Source: Deltaproteobacteria bacterium
Lineage (GTDB): Bacteria > Desulfobacterota > DSM-4660 > Desulfatiglandales > HGW-15
Assembly (NCBI GenBank): GCA_019307805.1
Contig: JAFDIX010000107.1
Location: 1-8,127, forward strand
Length of the DNA: 8,127 nucleotides
Direction: 5' to 3'
Shown: piece by piece, positions 1 through 6,226 of the stretch
Layout of the letters: the number at the start of each line of letters is the position of its first letter
Position numbering within the stretch: the stretch's first letter is position 1
The notes under the pieces: generated by a model
What the model was told of the DNA's origin: nothing
Database searches by the model: none
The model's input: only the letters and a program-made list of their open reading frames with translations
Program-made: the position numbers and the translations under genes

Positions 1-276
1 GGTCCAAATAGCGGACTGGTTGACTCGACAAATATAACAGTTCCTCCCAATATGGGCAAATGATTGTGTATGGTCGATATGGGTGCAAAGGCTAACTTAC
101 TACCTGAATCTGGCCATTTTCAATGTTTCTTTTGGTAACCGAATGAAAATCTGGGATTCAAAAAATAACGACTACCATAAGTCTTCTATTCGATATTCAA
201 ATAAATTGCCCGATCAAATCATAGCGTGCTTTTGATCCCTATCAGGTCAAGTCTCGGTAACTACAAATTTACTAAA
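1..276. other. AT-rich stretch with no recognisable gene
   Basis: I see no gene with family resemblance here. On the plus strand one frame is open from the window edge to a TGA at 61-63 and another to a TAA at 34-36. Either could be the last codons of a gene entering from the left, but the pieces are too short to judge. The base composition is clearly more AT-rich than the neighbouring operon. I found no hairpin followed by a T run that would serve as a terminator for the minus-strand operon that ends at 478. Confidence 0.5.
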
Positions 277-477
277 CCACCGTTCCTCCGTTCTATCCTC
301 CGTCCTCTGTCCTCCTTGGCGCGCCGAAGCTCTAGCGAAGGCGGCCGGTCCCCCTTGGCGCGCCGAAGCTTTAGCGAAGGCGGCCGTCCCACCGTTCCTC
401 CGTCCCACCGTTCCTCCGTTCCCCCGTCCCACCGTTCCTCTGCCTTCCGCCTTCCGCCTTCCCCCTTCCGCCTTCTG
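277..477. repeat. Pyrimidine-rich block of nested short tandem repeats
   Basis: This block is nearly all C and T on the plus strand apart from two embedded GC-rich units. It contains three perfect copies of the 16-mer CGTCCCACCGTTCCTC (385-400, 401-416, 425-440) and a partial copy at 277-288. Degenerate CCTCCGT-type units lie at 285-315, and a 7-mer array follows (GCCTTCC three times at 442-462, then CCCTTCC and GCCTTC to 475). It stops one base pair short of the SDR stop codon at 478-480. Open frames crossing it translate to low-complexity Arg/Pro/Ser-rich strings and are not genes. Such blocks look like dispersed intergenic repeats; a structural or transcription-ending role is only a guess. 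Confidence 0.8.
314..386. repeat. Two 34-bp direct repeats with GGCGCGCC core
   Basis: Two 34-bp units, 314-347 and 353-386, are identical except for one base (C at 332 versus T at 371) and are separated by 5 bases, a 39-base period. Each starts CCTTGGCGCGCCGAAGC and ends GCGAAGGCGGCCG. Each contains the 8-bp palindrome GGCGCGCC and short outer arms (CGCC/GGCG) that could fold. They look like a dispersed GC-rich intergenic element placed inside the pyrimidine-rich block rather than a CRISPR unit, because the spacer is only 5 bases. Their function is unknown. Confidence 0.75.
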
Positions 478-1233
478 TCAATGTAACGTTGCTCCCCCAT
501 CCACCACAAGGGTCTGCCCTGTGATGAAATCGCTGTCATCGGATGAAAGGAAGACAATGGTCCCCGTGAGATCTTCCGGCACTTCGTGACGTTTGAAACA
601 GCGACTTCCTACCACCGCATTGACAAAGGCCTCATCGTGGATGGAATCATCGGCCATTACCTCGGTCACCGTATAACCGGGGGCGATGGCATTGATACAG
701 ACATTGTCATCCCCCATCTCCCGGGCCAGTGCCCTTGTCATCCCGATAACGCCCCCCTTGGATGTCACATAGTGCAGAAACAGGGGCAGCCCCTTGAAAA
801 ACACACCCGAAGCGACATTCACTATTTTTCCCTTTCCCTGCTTTTTCATCTGGGGATACACAGCCTTCACACAGAGAAAGACCCCCTTGACATTGACCCG
901 CATCACATCGTCCCATTCCTTTGCCGTAATTTCATAAAAAGGCTTTGTATCAAGGGCTGCAAAGATGGCCGCATTGTTGATCAGGATATCGATGCTGCCA
1001 AAGTGCGCCACGACCTTTTCAGCCATCTCCCGGGTGCTTTTCTCATCAGACACATCCACCTTGAGTGCCAGGGCCTTCCCCCCTTTGGATATGATCTCCC
1101 GGGCCACTTCCTCACCATCCAGGATATCCGCGATGACGACCTTTGCCCCTTCCTCGGCAAGCCGCAGGGCATAAATCCTGCCGATTCCCTGGGCCGCTCC
1201 CGTTACAATGGCAACCTTGTCTTGCAATTTCAT
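478..1233 (-). CDS. SDR-family NAD(P)-dependent oxidoreductase
   Basis: A classical short-chain dehydrogenase/reductase of 251 residues, the usual family length. It should oxidise a secondary alcohol or reduce a ketone in the cytoplasm using NAD(H) or NADP(H). Visible motifs are the nucleotide-binding TGAAQGIG (11-18), an acidic Asp36 at the end of strand beta2 that favours NAD(H), NNAA (86-89), catalytic Asn114, Ser142, Tyr155 and Lys159 (YVTSK), and PG at 185-186. The start is the ATG at 1231-1233, preceded by AGGAGG six bases upstream; the frame stays open further upstream, but that stretch lacks family similarity. It is the last gene of the minus-strand train, 74 bases after the REDY-like gene. 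The substrate cannot be told from sequence; the C-terminal VVDGG is typical of the FabG-like classical group. It ends directly against the repeat block. Confidence 0.93.
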   Translation of the reverse strand: MKLQDKVAIVTGAAQGIGRIYALRLAEEGAKVVIADILDGEEVAREIISKGGKALALKVDVSDEKSTREMAEKVVAHFGSIDILINNAAIFAALDTKPFYEITAKEWDDVMRVNVKGVFLCVKAVYPQMKKQGKGKIVNVASGVFFKGLPLFLHYVTSKGGVIGMTRALAREMGDDNVCINAIAPGYTVTEVMADDSIHDEAFVNAVVGSRCFKRHEVPEDLTGTIVFLSSDDSDFITGQTLVVDGGATLH

Positions 1234-1307
1234 ATCTCCCTCCTGACCCTTACGTGTTCTTGTGATAATGGCTGATCCCATATTAATAATCTTGCCACCT
1301 TCTCTTT

Positions 1308-1670
1308 TTAGTCGCTTTCTCCGTAATAGGCCTCTTCGCCGCCCAGAACATAAAAATCCCCAACCCACTTGGAGAACCACTGGGGACGAAACTCCTCAGC
1401 ATAGGCTTTCGATTCCTCACTTTCCTTCTTCCAATCCTCGAGACTGGTTACATCCATGATACCGATAAATCTATAAGGAGATTTCGTTTCTTCAGGCGGG
1501 ATACCCTTTTGGCCATCTCCCTTCACACCACCTAGCATTCTTAGGAGCGTGAAGCTCTTACCCGAGTTCAGGCCTAACAATAGAGGACCTTTATACTCTT
1601 CGCACCATTTAATGTAGTCCTCCTCCTTAACATCGTCCCTCAGGTTATAAAGAATCATTTGCTTGGCCAT
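1308..1670 (-). CDS. Small REDY/dimeric alpha-beta-barrel-like protein
   Basis: A 120-residue soluble protein without a signal peptide. The ATG at 1668-1670 is preceded by AAGGAGG at good spacing. The N-terminal pattern (a beta strand MILYNLRDDV, then EEDYIKW) resembles the ferredoxin-like, dimeric alpha/beta-barrel proteins, especially the REDY-like/HapK group. The C-terminal half (FIGIMDVTSLEDWKKESE, 68-85, then FYVLGGEEAYYGE) fits a second strand-helix-strand unit. Related barrels act as small cyclases, monooxygenases or binding proteins in secondary and aromatic metabolism, but no catalytic residue can be assigned here. It lies 40 bases after the alpha/beta-hydrolase remnant and 74 before the SDR gene, suggesting cotranscription. 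Family placement is by pattern memory and is moderate; that the gene is real is much surer. Confidence 0.8.
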   Translation of the reverse strand: MAKQMILYNLRDDVKEEDYIKWCEEYKGPLLLGLNSGKSFTLLRMLGGVKGDGQKGIPPEETKSPYRFIGIMDVTSLEDWKKESEESKAYAEEFRPQWFSKWVGDFYVLGGEEAYYGESD

Positions 1671-1710
1671 GATCGTGCCCTCCTTTTTTCCTGTTGTTAA
1701 TGATATGGGA

Positions 1711-2013
1711 TTAGTCCCGTCCTGCTTCGATAATCTTTTCAGCCAATCCCTTTGGGTTAGTACGAATAACCAGATGACTGCCCGGCATCTGGACCAGTCT
1801 ATAAAGGCCAAGACGATTTGACATTCTCGGGTGCCAACCCCATTCACCTTGGGGCAGTGCCATATCTTCAGTGCAGTTGATATAGCTTTTTGGAATCTCT
1901 AATGAATAGAATTTCTTCAGGTCCAGCTTATCTATGATTGGCTGAAATGGCTCCGGAGAAAGAAGGTCATAAGTCGTTTTTGCAAGTTCCAAGTCAGCGT
2001 CGTTGATAAACAT
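1711..2013 (-). pseudogene. C-terminal remnant of an alpha/beta-hydrolase
   Basis: The 100-residue frame matches only the last part of esterase-type alpha/beta-hydrolases, normally about 230-260 residues. It has the lid/linker pattern FINDADLELAK and LSPEPFQP, the acid-containing strand SYINCTEDMALP (catalytic Asp or Glu region near residues 48-50), and MPGSHLVIRTNP with the likely catalytic His (about residue 79). The N-terminal half with the oxyanion HG motif and the nucleophile elbow G-x-S-x-G is absent. Directly upstream in this frame there is a TAG stop three codons before the ATG, so the missing half is not nearby. The ATG at 2011-2013 has a modest AGGAA-like site inside the preceding remnant, so a short polypeptide could still be made, but it could not be a working hydrolase by itself. 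Confidence 0.8.
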
Positions 2014-2014
2014 T

Positions 2015-2221
2015 TCACGCTATTCCTAATAAACTTGCAGCATTGTCACCCATGATCTTTCGCCTGAATTCTTCGCTGACTGGCAGGCTTTTCACCGCCT
2101 CCAAGGCCTCCTGCGGGGTTTGCCCGGCAGGGTAGTCACTTCCCATAAAAATCTTATCCGGAACTGTCTCTTTCTCCACTTTAGCCACTTCTTCACCGAA
2201 ATGCATAGGGAATGGTACGAC
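2015..2221 (-). pseudogene. C-terminal remnant of an amidohydrolase-2-type protein
   Basis: About 67 residues in this frame resemble the end of metal-dependent amidohydrolases of the amidohydrolase-2 group. The pattern is a helix (FPMHFGEEVAKVEKE), then DKIFMGSDYPAG, which carries the conserved Asp of the family's GSD(Y/F)P motif, and finally a C-terminal helix ending in GDNAASLLGIA and a TGA at 2015-2017. The rest of the barrel, including the HxH metal motif (families normally about 280-350 residues), is missing. Upstream of about 2221 the frame runs antiphase through the DUF1667 gene and is meaningless. No good ribosome site precedes the only sensible ATG (2204-2206). The fragment overlaps the last codons of DUF1667 and ends one base before the next remnant's ATG. 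I read it as gene debris from a deletion. Confidence 0.8.
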
Positions 2222-2561
2222 AGGCCACGATATCCACTCCCAATCCGAGAATATCCTTGATGATGGACTCGCCAATGCCCACCTTCCCTTTGACACGATG
2301 TCTGGATATCTCACCCATGCAGGCCATGAGCTGGTCCTTGGGGACCTCCCTGTTCGATCTCACCGGCAGCAGGGGGATCTCCGGAAAACCGGTGTTTATC
2401 GTGGTGGTAAGCACGCGGCCGGGGAAGGTCACCTCCTTCTGCGCATATTTGGGGCCCTTCTTGCATTGATTTCCCTGAAGGGACGTGACCTCCGTGCCTT
2501 CCAGTTCTACATCCATCCGGCACCCAAGAGGACAGACAATACATATAATCTCTCTAGTCAT
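2193..2561 (-). CDS. DUF1667 protein, partner of FAD oxidoreductases
   Basis: A 122-residue cytoplasmic protein of the DUF1667 family. It starts with a cysteine cluster, C-x2-C-x3-C (Cys7, Cys10, Cys14), with a further Cys33 in NQCKKG; together these could bind an Fe-S cluster or zinc. The family typically follows a GlpA-like and a pyridine-nucleotide FAD oxidoreductase, exactly as here, and probably serves as an electron-transfer or assembly subunit of that complex. The ATG (2559-2561) overlaps the upstream gene by 8 bases and has GGAG eight bases before it, so translation is probably coupled. The family body continues to GVDIVACRTI; the last five residues (PYAFR) run into the amidohydrolase remnant, so the natural C-terminus may have been replaced by the deletion joint. 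It is probably still functional. Confidence 0.88.
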   Translation of the reverse strand: MTREIICIVCPLGCRMDVELEGTEVTSLQGNQCKKGPKYAQKEVTFPGRVLTTTINTGFPEIPLLPVRSNREVPKDQLMACMGEISRHRVKGKVGIGESIIKDILGLGVDIVACRTIPYAFR

Positions 2562-3819
2562 GCGCCTTCTCCTTTTTTCTTTGGATACAGGAGACCTCCA
2601 CCTGCCCGTCTTGCCAATAAGGCTCCAAATCTTCCTGCTGAAGCGTGATCTTGATCACTTCTGTTGGGCTCAGGACCCGGAACTTCTTCCGTTTCTTGCC
2701 GATCTTCAATTCTGCATTCTGAATCGGCTCCTGAACGCGTAATGCAAATTCCACTGGGTCATTTCCGACAATCTTGTGGGGTGTGACCGTCCTGATATTA
2801 TCTTCAGGGACCACTTGAATTTCAGCAGGTTTCTTCATCAACTCTCCAGCCACGAATCTCGCAGCGTTTGTGCCCGTCTTCTCTCCATCCAGAGTGACAT
2901 TGTCTACCAGATCCCACACCTGAACCACATTTCCGGCTGCAAAAATGCCATCCACACTGGTCTGCAGATATTCATCCACAAAAGGTCCGCCGATGCGCTC
3001 ATCCAGGGCGATACCCGCCTCCATGGACAGCTCGTTCTCCGGTATCAAACCGACCGAAAGAAGCAGGCAGTCGCAAGAGATATCCCTTTCCGTATCTCCC
3101 ATGATATTTCCATCTTTATCCATTTGCGCGATTTTCACACCTTCCAGGCGATCATTGCCGTAGATCTCCGTGATCGTATGCTCCAGGAGCAGGGGAATGT
3201 CAAAATCGTTCAGGCACTGCACCTCATTCCGTATCAGTCCTCCTACATGGGGCATCATTTCCACCACGGCCTTGACCCTGGCACCCTCCAGGTGCAGTCT
3301 TCGGGCCATGATCATACCGATATCCCCGGAGCCCAAAATAACGAACTCCTCGCCGGGCATGTACCCATCCACATTCACCAGTTTCTGTGCCAGACCGGCC
3401 GTAAATATGCCTGAAGGCCGGCTGCCCGGAATGCCGATGGAGAATCGTGTTTTCTCCCGGCACCCCATGGCCAGGATTACGGACTTGGGTTGCACCTTGA
3501 ATTCACCCCATTCCGGATTGATGGCCTCAATGGTCCTGTCAGGATTGAGGTGGGTCACCATGGTGTTCAAACAAAGTTGTATGTCCATTCCACTCAGATC
3601 AGAGATGAATCGCTCCGCATATTCAGGCCCGGTCAGATCTTCTTTGAAATAATGGAGACCAAACCCGTTGTGAATACACTGATGGAGCAAGCCCCCCGGA
3701 TACTCTGCCCGCTCAAGAACCATGATGCTGTCCATGCCTGCCTTACTGGCGCTGATGGCCCCGGCCATACCGGCCGGGCCGGCCCCTATAATTGCCAGAT
3801 CCACTTCCTTTGTGATCAT
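2554..3819 (-). CDS. FAD/NAD(P)-dependent oxidoreductase (pyridine nucleotide-disulfide fold)
   Basis: A 421-residue soluble flavoprotein. An N-terminal FAD-binding GAGPAG (12-17) is followed by an acidic strand end (VLERAEYPGG, 34-43), a second dinucleotide fold GSGDIG (163-168) for NAD(P)H, and the distal FAD motif SVDGIFAAGNV (288-298). No CxxC redox disulfide is seen, so it is not a thioredoxin or lipoamide-type enzyme. It resembles the alpha-like subunit of HcnB/opine-oxidase/GlpB-like pairs, where it passes electrons between the partner dehydrogenase and a nicotinamide or another carrier. The ATG at 3817-3819 overlaps the previous stop in an ATGA (4-nt overlap) and follows GGGAGG. A longer frame upstream runs through the previous gene and is rejected. 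The C-terminal tail (from about 340) is a family-typical extension. Confidence 0.9.
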   Translation of the reverse strand: MITKEVDLAIIGAGPAGMAGAISASKAGMDSIMVLERAEYPGGLLHQCIHNGFGLHYFKEDLTGPEYAERFISDLSGMDIQLCLNTMVTHLNPDRTIEAINPEWGEFKVQPKSVILAMGCREKTRFSIGIPGSRPSGIFTAGLAQKLVNVDGYMPGEEFVILGSGDIGMIMARRLHLEGARVKAVVEMMPHVGGLIRNEVQCLNDFDIPLLLEHTITEIYGNDRLEGVKIAQMDKDGNIMGDTERDISCDCLLLSVGLIPENELSMEAGIALDERIGGPFVDEYLQTSVDGIFAAGNVVQVWDLVDNVTLDGEKTGTNAARFVAGELMKKPAEIQVVPEDNIRTVTPHKIVGNDPVEFALRVQEPIQNAELKIGKKRKKFRVLSPTEVIKITLQQEDLEPYWQDGQVEVSCIQRKKEKAHD

Positions 3820-5339
3820 CTTGCACCCTCCCCCGGCCTTTCTTCCCAGAAAGATTTGGTTTTCCCTTTTAGAATGTAGGAACCCCCGCCCCTCTTGGTG
3901 ATCTCTATGGGGGAAACCTGGAGTTCCTCTGCCATGATTTGTATGACCCGCGATGTGCAAAACCCTCCCTGGCAACGGCCCATACCCGCCAGGGTACGAA
4001 ACTTGACCTCATCCACTGTCTTTGCGCCTGCACGCACCGCCGCCCGAACCTCCTGTTCCGATACATGCATGCAGCGGCAGACCATATGTCCATACCCTGC
4101 CTCGGCCTCTATCCGGTCTTTCTTCTCATCGCTGGGCAAATCAATGAACCGGGGCTCTCTGGTGAGGTAGGGGTTGAAATCACTTCGGGCGGTAAGCTCA
4201 AGGCCCTGATGTTCCAGCATATTCACGATCTCCCGGGCCATGGCAGGCGCCGGTCCCAGCCCGGGTGCGCCCACCACGGCATTGATGAAACCTCTCTTGG
4301 GAGACTCCAAAAGATGGTCTGAAGGTTTCTTCGTGTTGTACATCAGGTATCCGGAAAAGCTGGATATCAGGTGCTTTCGGGAAATGTCAGGGAACATCTC
4401 TATGGGCCAGGTTATCAGCTCGTCCAGCTTTTCTTTGGTCGTGCTCTTGTCCCCTTTATGCGTCATGGGCTCAAATGAATGGGCCACTACGATGCTGTTG
4501 TGTGTGGTCGGAATCAATAACCTTCCCCTTTGTGGATGGGGGACCAGACACATCACATGATGAACAAAATCTCTGTTTTCCAGTATGAGTAACTGGGCCT
4601 TCCAACCCGTGACTTCAAAATCAGCCGCATCCACCATTCCGGCGATTTCGTCTGCGTAGAGGCCTGCCGCATTCACCACATACTCTGCCTTTACTCTCCC
4701 CCTATTCGTCTTAATGACATAGTGGGACTTCTTATCCTCAATACCCTCAACAATGGTCTCCTTAAAAATATGGACCCCGTTTTGCTGGGCATGATCCGCC
4801 ATGGCAAAGGTCCAGTCCGTAGGAAGAATGACAGCCTCGTTGGGATCATAAAGACCCCCGATGTACTTTTCGTTCACCAGGGGTTCCCGCTCTTCCAGTG
4901 CCTTCCGGTCCAGCACCTCAATCCCTTGAATGCCCTGGAAGTCAGCCATTTCCTTGATAAGGTTCACCATGTCAAGGTCTTCCTGATTCTCTGCGAGCAT
5001 GAGTCGGCCCGGCCTGTGAATTTCCAGGCCAAGCACCGGGGCCAGATTGAAGTAATCCTCGCGTCCCAGGTTCCCCAGTTTTTCTTTGAGGTTGCCGGGC
5101 TGTTTCAGGTACTCCATAAAATCCATGTTGCCATGAAACTTGACGATACGGGATGCGAGATAGGCAATACCGCCGTGGACAAGTCCCTGGCACACCTTTG
5201 TGACACCGAATCCGCAGGCGGATTCCTTTTCCAGCACGCACACATCCACCTTGTATTTGGAGAGTTCCCGCGCGAGGGTCGCGCCCGTAATACCTCCCCC
5301 GATAATGGCCACCTGGGTTTCCGTCATCTGTTTGCTCAT
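3816..5339 (-). CDS. GlpA-like FAD-dependent dehydrogenase with BFD-type [2Fe-2S] domain
   Basis: A 507-residue protein. Residues 1-~400 form a DAO-type FAD fold with GGGITG at 14-19, the acidic VLEKE strand end, and YVVNAAGLYADEIA (near 220), the typical second FAD contact of the glycerol-3-phosphate dehydrogenase/2-hydroxyacid oxidase group. The C-terminus (about 415-480) is a bacterioferritin-associated-ferredoxin-like domain with C-x-C (Cys421, Cys423), then CQGGFC (Cys456, Cys461), suited to one [2Fe-2S] cluster. This architecture is that of anaerobic GlpA, but no GlpC-like membrane subunit is encoded here. It probably oxidises a hydroxylated small molecule, with glycerol 3-phosphate only one possibility, and hands electrons to its two downstream partners. 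The ATG is preceded by AAAGGAG eight bases upstream; a 12-base gap follows gntR. Confidence 0.9.
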   Translation of the reverse strand: MSKQMTETQVAIIGGGITGATLARELSKYKVDVCVLEKESACGFGVTKVCQGLVHGGIAYLASRIVKFHGNMDFMEYLKQPGNLKEKLGNLGREDYFNLAPVLGLEIHRPGRLMLAENQEDLDMVNLIKEMADFQGIQGIEVLDRKALEEREPLVNEKYIGGLYDPNEAVILPTDWTFAMADHAQQNGVHIFKETIVEGIEDKKSHYVIKTNRGRVKAEYVVNAAGLYADEIAGMVDAADFEVTGWKAQLLILENRDFVHHVMCLVPHPQRGRLLIPTTHNSIVVAHSFEPMTHKGDKSTTKEKLDELITWPIEMFPDISRKHLISSFSGYLMYNTKKPSDHLLESPKRGFINAVVGAPGLGPAPAMAREIVNMLEHQGLELTARSDFNPYLTREPRFIDLPSDEKKDRIEAEAGYGHMVCRCMHVSEQEVRAAVRAGAKTVDEVKFRTLAGMGRCQGGFCTSRVIQIMAEELQVSPIEITKRGGGSYILKGKTKSFWEERPGEGAR

Positions 5340-5351
5340 GATGATTCTCCT

Positions 5352-6092
5352 TTAGGTTTCAACCTCGGCCGTGTCCTGGGCTGCCAAAGATTGAAGTCTG
5401 TTTTTCAATTCCAGAAAATCTCTTTCAAGCGATTCAATGGCCTTTTCCACATTCTTTTCCTTGATTCCATGGAAGATGGCTTCATGATTTTGGACGGCCT
5501 TCTTACATGTTTCCGGGTCCGGAGGCAGTCGACTGGTAAAGGCCCGCATAATGGCCAATACGGATTCCACCACGATGACAAACACAGGGTTCTTTGAGGC
5601 CTTCGCCAGAAGCTTGTGGAATTCAATATTCTCGTCAAGGCACATCATGTTTTGATCTGCTTTTTTCTTGGCTCTATTAAGGTTATCTTCCAGAGCCTTT
5701 ATGTCCTGGGAATCTGCATTCTCCATGGCATGCTCCAGGATGGCCCTTTCTATAGTGATCCGAGCTGTTGTGATCTGTTCCAGGGATATCTTCTCCATTT
5801 GAAATGCATCGGAGAAGAGGTTGCTGATCTGATTCAGAATCGTATCCTGAACGATTGGGCCTCCCCCATATCCCTTCCGTACGGTAATGAATCCGGAAAG
5901 CTCGAGTATGCGAAGGGCCTCGCGGACCGTTTGACGTCCCACGTTAAATTGTGAAGCCAGTTCCGTTTCAGAAGGGAGTTTGTCACCTGGCTTGAGAGCC
6001 CCTTTAAAGATCAGGGTTTTGATTTTGGAAGAGACCTCTTCAAAGGCCCTCTTGCTTTGGACCGGTGTAAATATAGCCTTGTCGACTCCCAT
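5352..6092 (-). CDS. GntR-family (FadR/FCD) transcriptional regulator
   Basis: A 246-residue regulator. The N-terminal winged helix spans about 15-75 (LPSETELASQFNVGRQTVREAL, positions 39-60, with LELSGFITVRKGYGGG as the wing). An all-helical FCD ligand domain follows (about 85-235). I choose the ATG at 6090-6092 because GGGAG lies five bases upstream; an in-frame TTG four codons earlier has no ribosome site. As the first gene of the minus-strand operon, it most likely senses the substrate or product of the flavoprotein system and represses its own operon. One oddity is that two of the four usual FCD metal-site positions look changed: Asn155 where Asp is usual (before His159) and Asp225 where the last His is usual, while His159 and His203 are kept. 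Confidence 0.93.
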   Translation of the reverse strand: MGVDKAIFTPVQSKRAFEEVSSKIKTLIFKGALKPGDKLPSETELASQFNVGRQTVREALRILELSGFITVRKGYGGGPIVQDTILNQISNLFSDAFQMEKISLEQITTARITIERAILEHAMENADSQDIKALEDNLNRAKKKADQNMMCLDENIEFHKLLAKASKNPVFVIVVESVLAIMRAFTSRLPPDPETCKKAVQNHEAIFHGIKEKNVEKAIESLERDFLELKNRLQSLAAQDTAEVET

Positions 6093-6134
6093 AGAGACTC
6101 CCAAGTGAAGTATTATTGTCAGACTTTATGAGAT

Positions 6135-6165
6135 TAACTATATTTTTTAGGCCCCCTTGTCAAGG
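6135..6165 (-). promoter_or_regulatory. Candidate gntR operon promoter and operator
   Basis: On the minus strand a perfect TTGACA (6158-6163) is followed by TATAGT (6137-6142, spacing 15) or by the weaker TAGTTA (6135-6140, spacing 17). The -35 box lies inside an 11-bp perfect palindrome CCTTGTCAAGG (6155-6165), a reasonable operator for the GntR protein. A second possible GntR box, TTGTCAGACTT (6116-6126), close to the FadR-type pattern TNGTNNNACNA, lies nearer the start codon. All assignments are by eye. Confidence 0.45.
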
Positions 6166-6188
6166 ATTTTTTTTGATAAACAAAAAAC

Positions 6189-6217
6189 TTGACATTAGTT
6201 TGATATCAAACTATTTT
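6189..6217 (+). promoter_or_regulatory. marR promoter with 18-bp palindromic operator
   Basis: A perfect -35 box TTGACA (6189-6194) and -10 box TATTTT (6212-6217) are separated by 17 bases. The spacer holds the perfect 18-bp palindrome TAGTTTGATATCAAACTA (6196-6213), which also covers the first two bases of the -10 box. A bound MarR dimer would exclude polymerase, so autorepression is the natural reading. The TTTGAT/ATCAAA half-sites resemble boxes bound by some MarR proteins such as FabT. With this -10 box, transcription would begin around 6223-6226, leaving almost no leader before the ATG at 6227. Confidence 0.8.
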
Positions 6218-6226
6218 ACAAGGATT

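Noticed and set aside
50..89. Approximate direct repeat (ATATGGG-CAAA) at 50-60 and 77-89
   Set aside because: Short and imperfect with only two copies; easily chance in AT-rich DNA.
314..386. CRISPR-like direct repeats
   Set aside because: Only two 34-bp copies with a 5-base spacer; no array and no cas genes.
226..557. Open frames across the pyrimidine-rich repeat block
   Set aside because: They encode only low-complexity Arg/Ser/Pro repeats produced by the DNA repeats, and lack start signals.
586..1275. Long plus-strand open frame opposite the SDR gene
   Set aside because: It is antisense to a clear SDR with all catalytic motifs, and its own translation shows no family pattern.
2776..3652. 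Plus-strand open frames opposite the FAD oxidoreductase
   Set aside because: Antisense shadows of a well-supported gene, with no ribosome sites or recognisable domains.
3816..5339. Calling the 507-residue protein true GlpA
   Set aside because: Domain layout agrees, but there is no GlpC, kinase or transporter in the window and substrate residues cannot be verified by eye.
4722..5597. 291-codon plus-strand frame opposite the GlpA-like gene
   Set aside because: It crosses the boundary between two good minus-strand genes and translates to a pattern with no family resemblance.
6093..6104. TTG start for gntR four codons upstream
   Set aside because: No ribosome site before it, while the ATG at 6090-6092 has GGGAG at proper distance.
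6116..6226. Longer N-terminus for MarR
   Set aside because: Those codons contain the promoter and operator, and the sequence does not resemble MarR N-termini.
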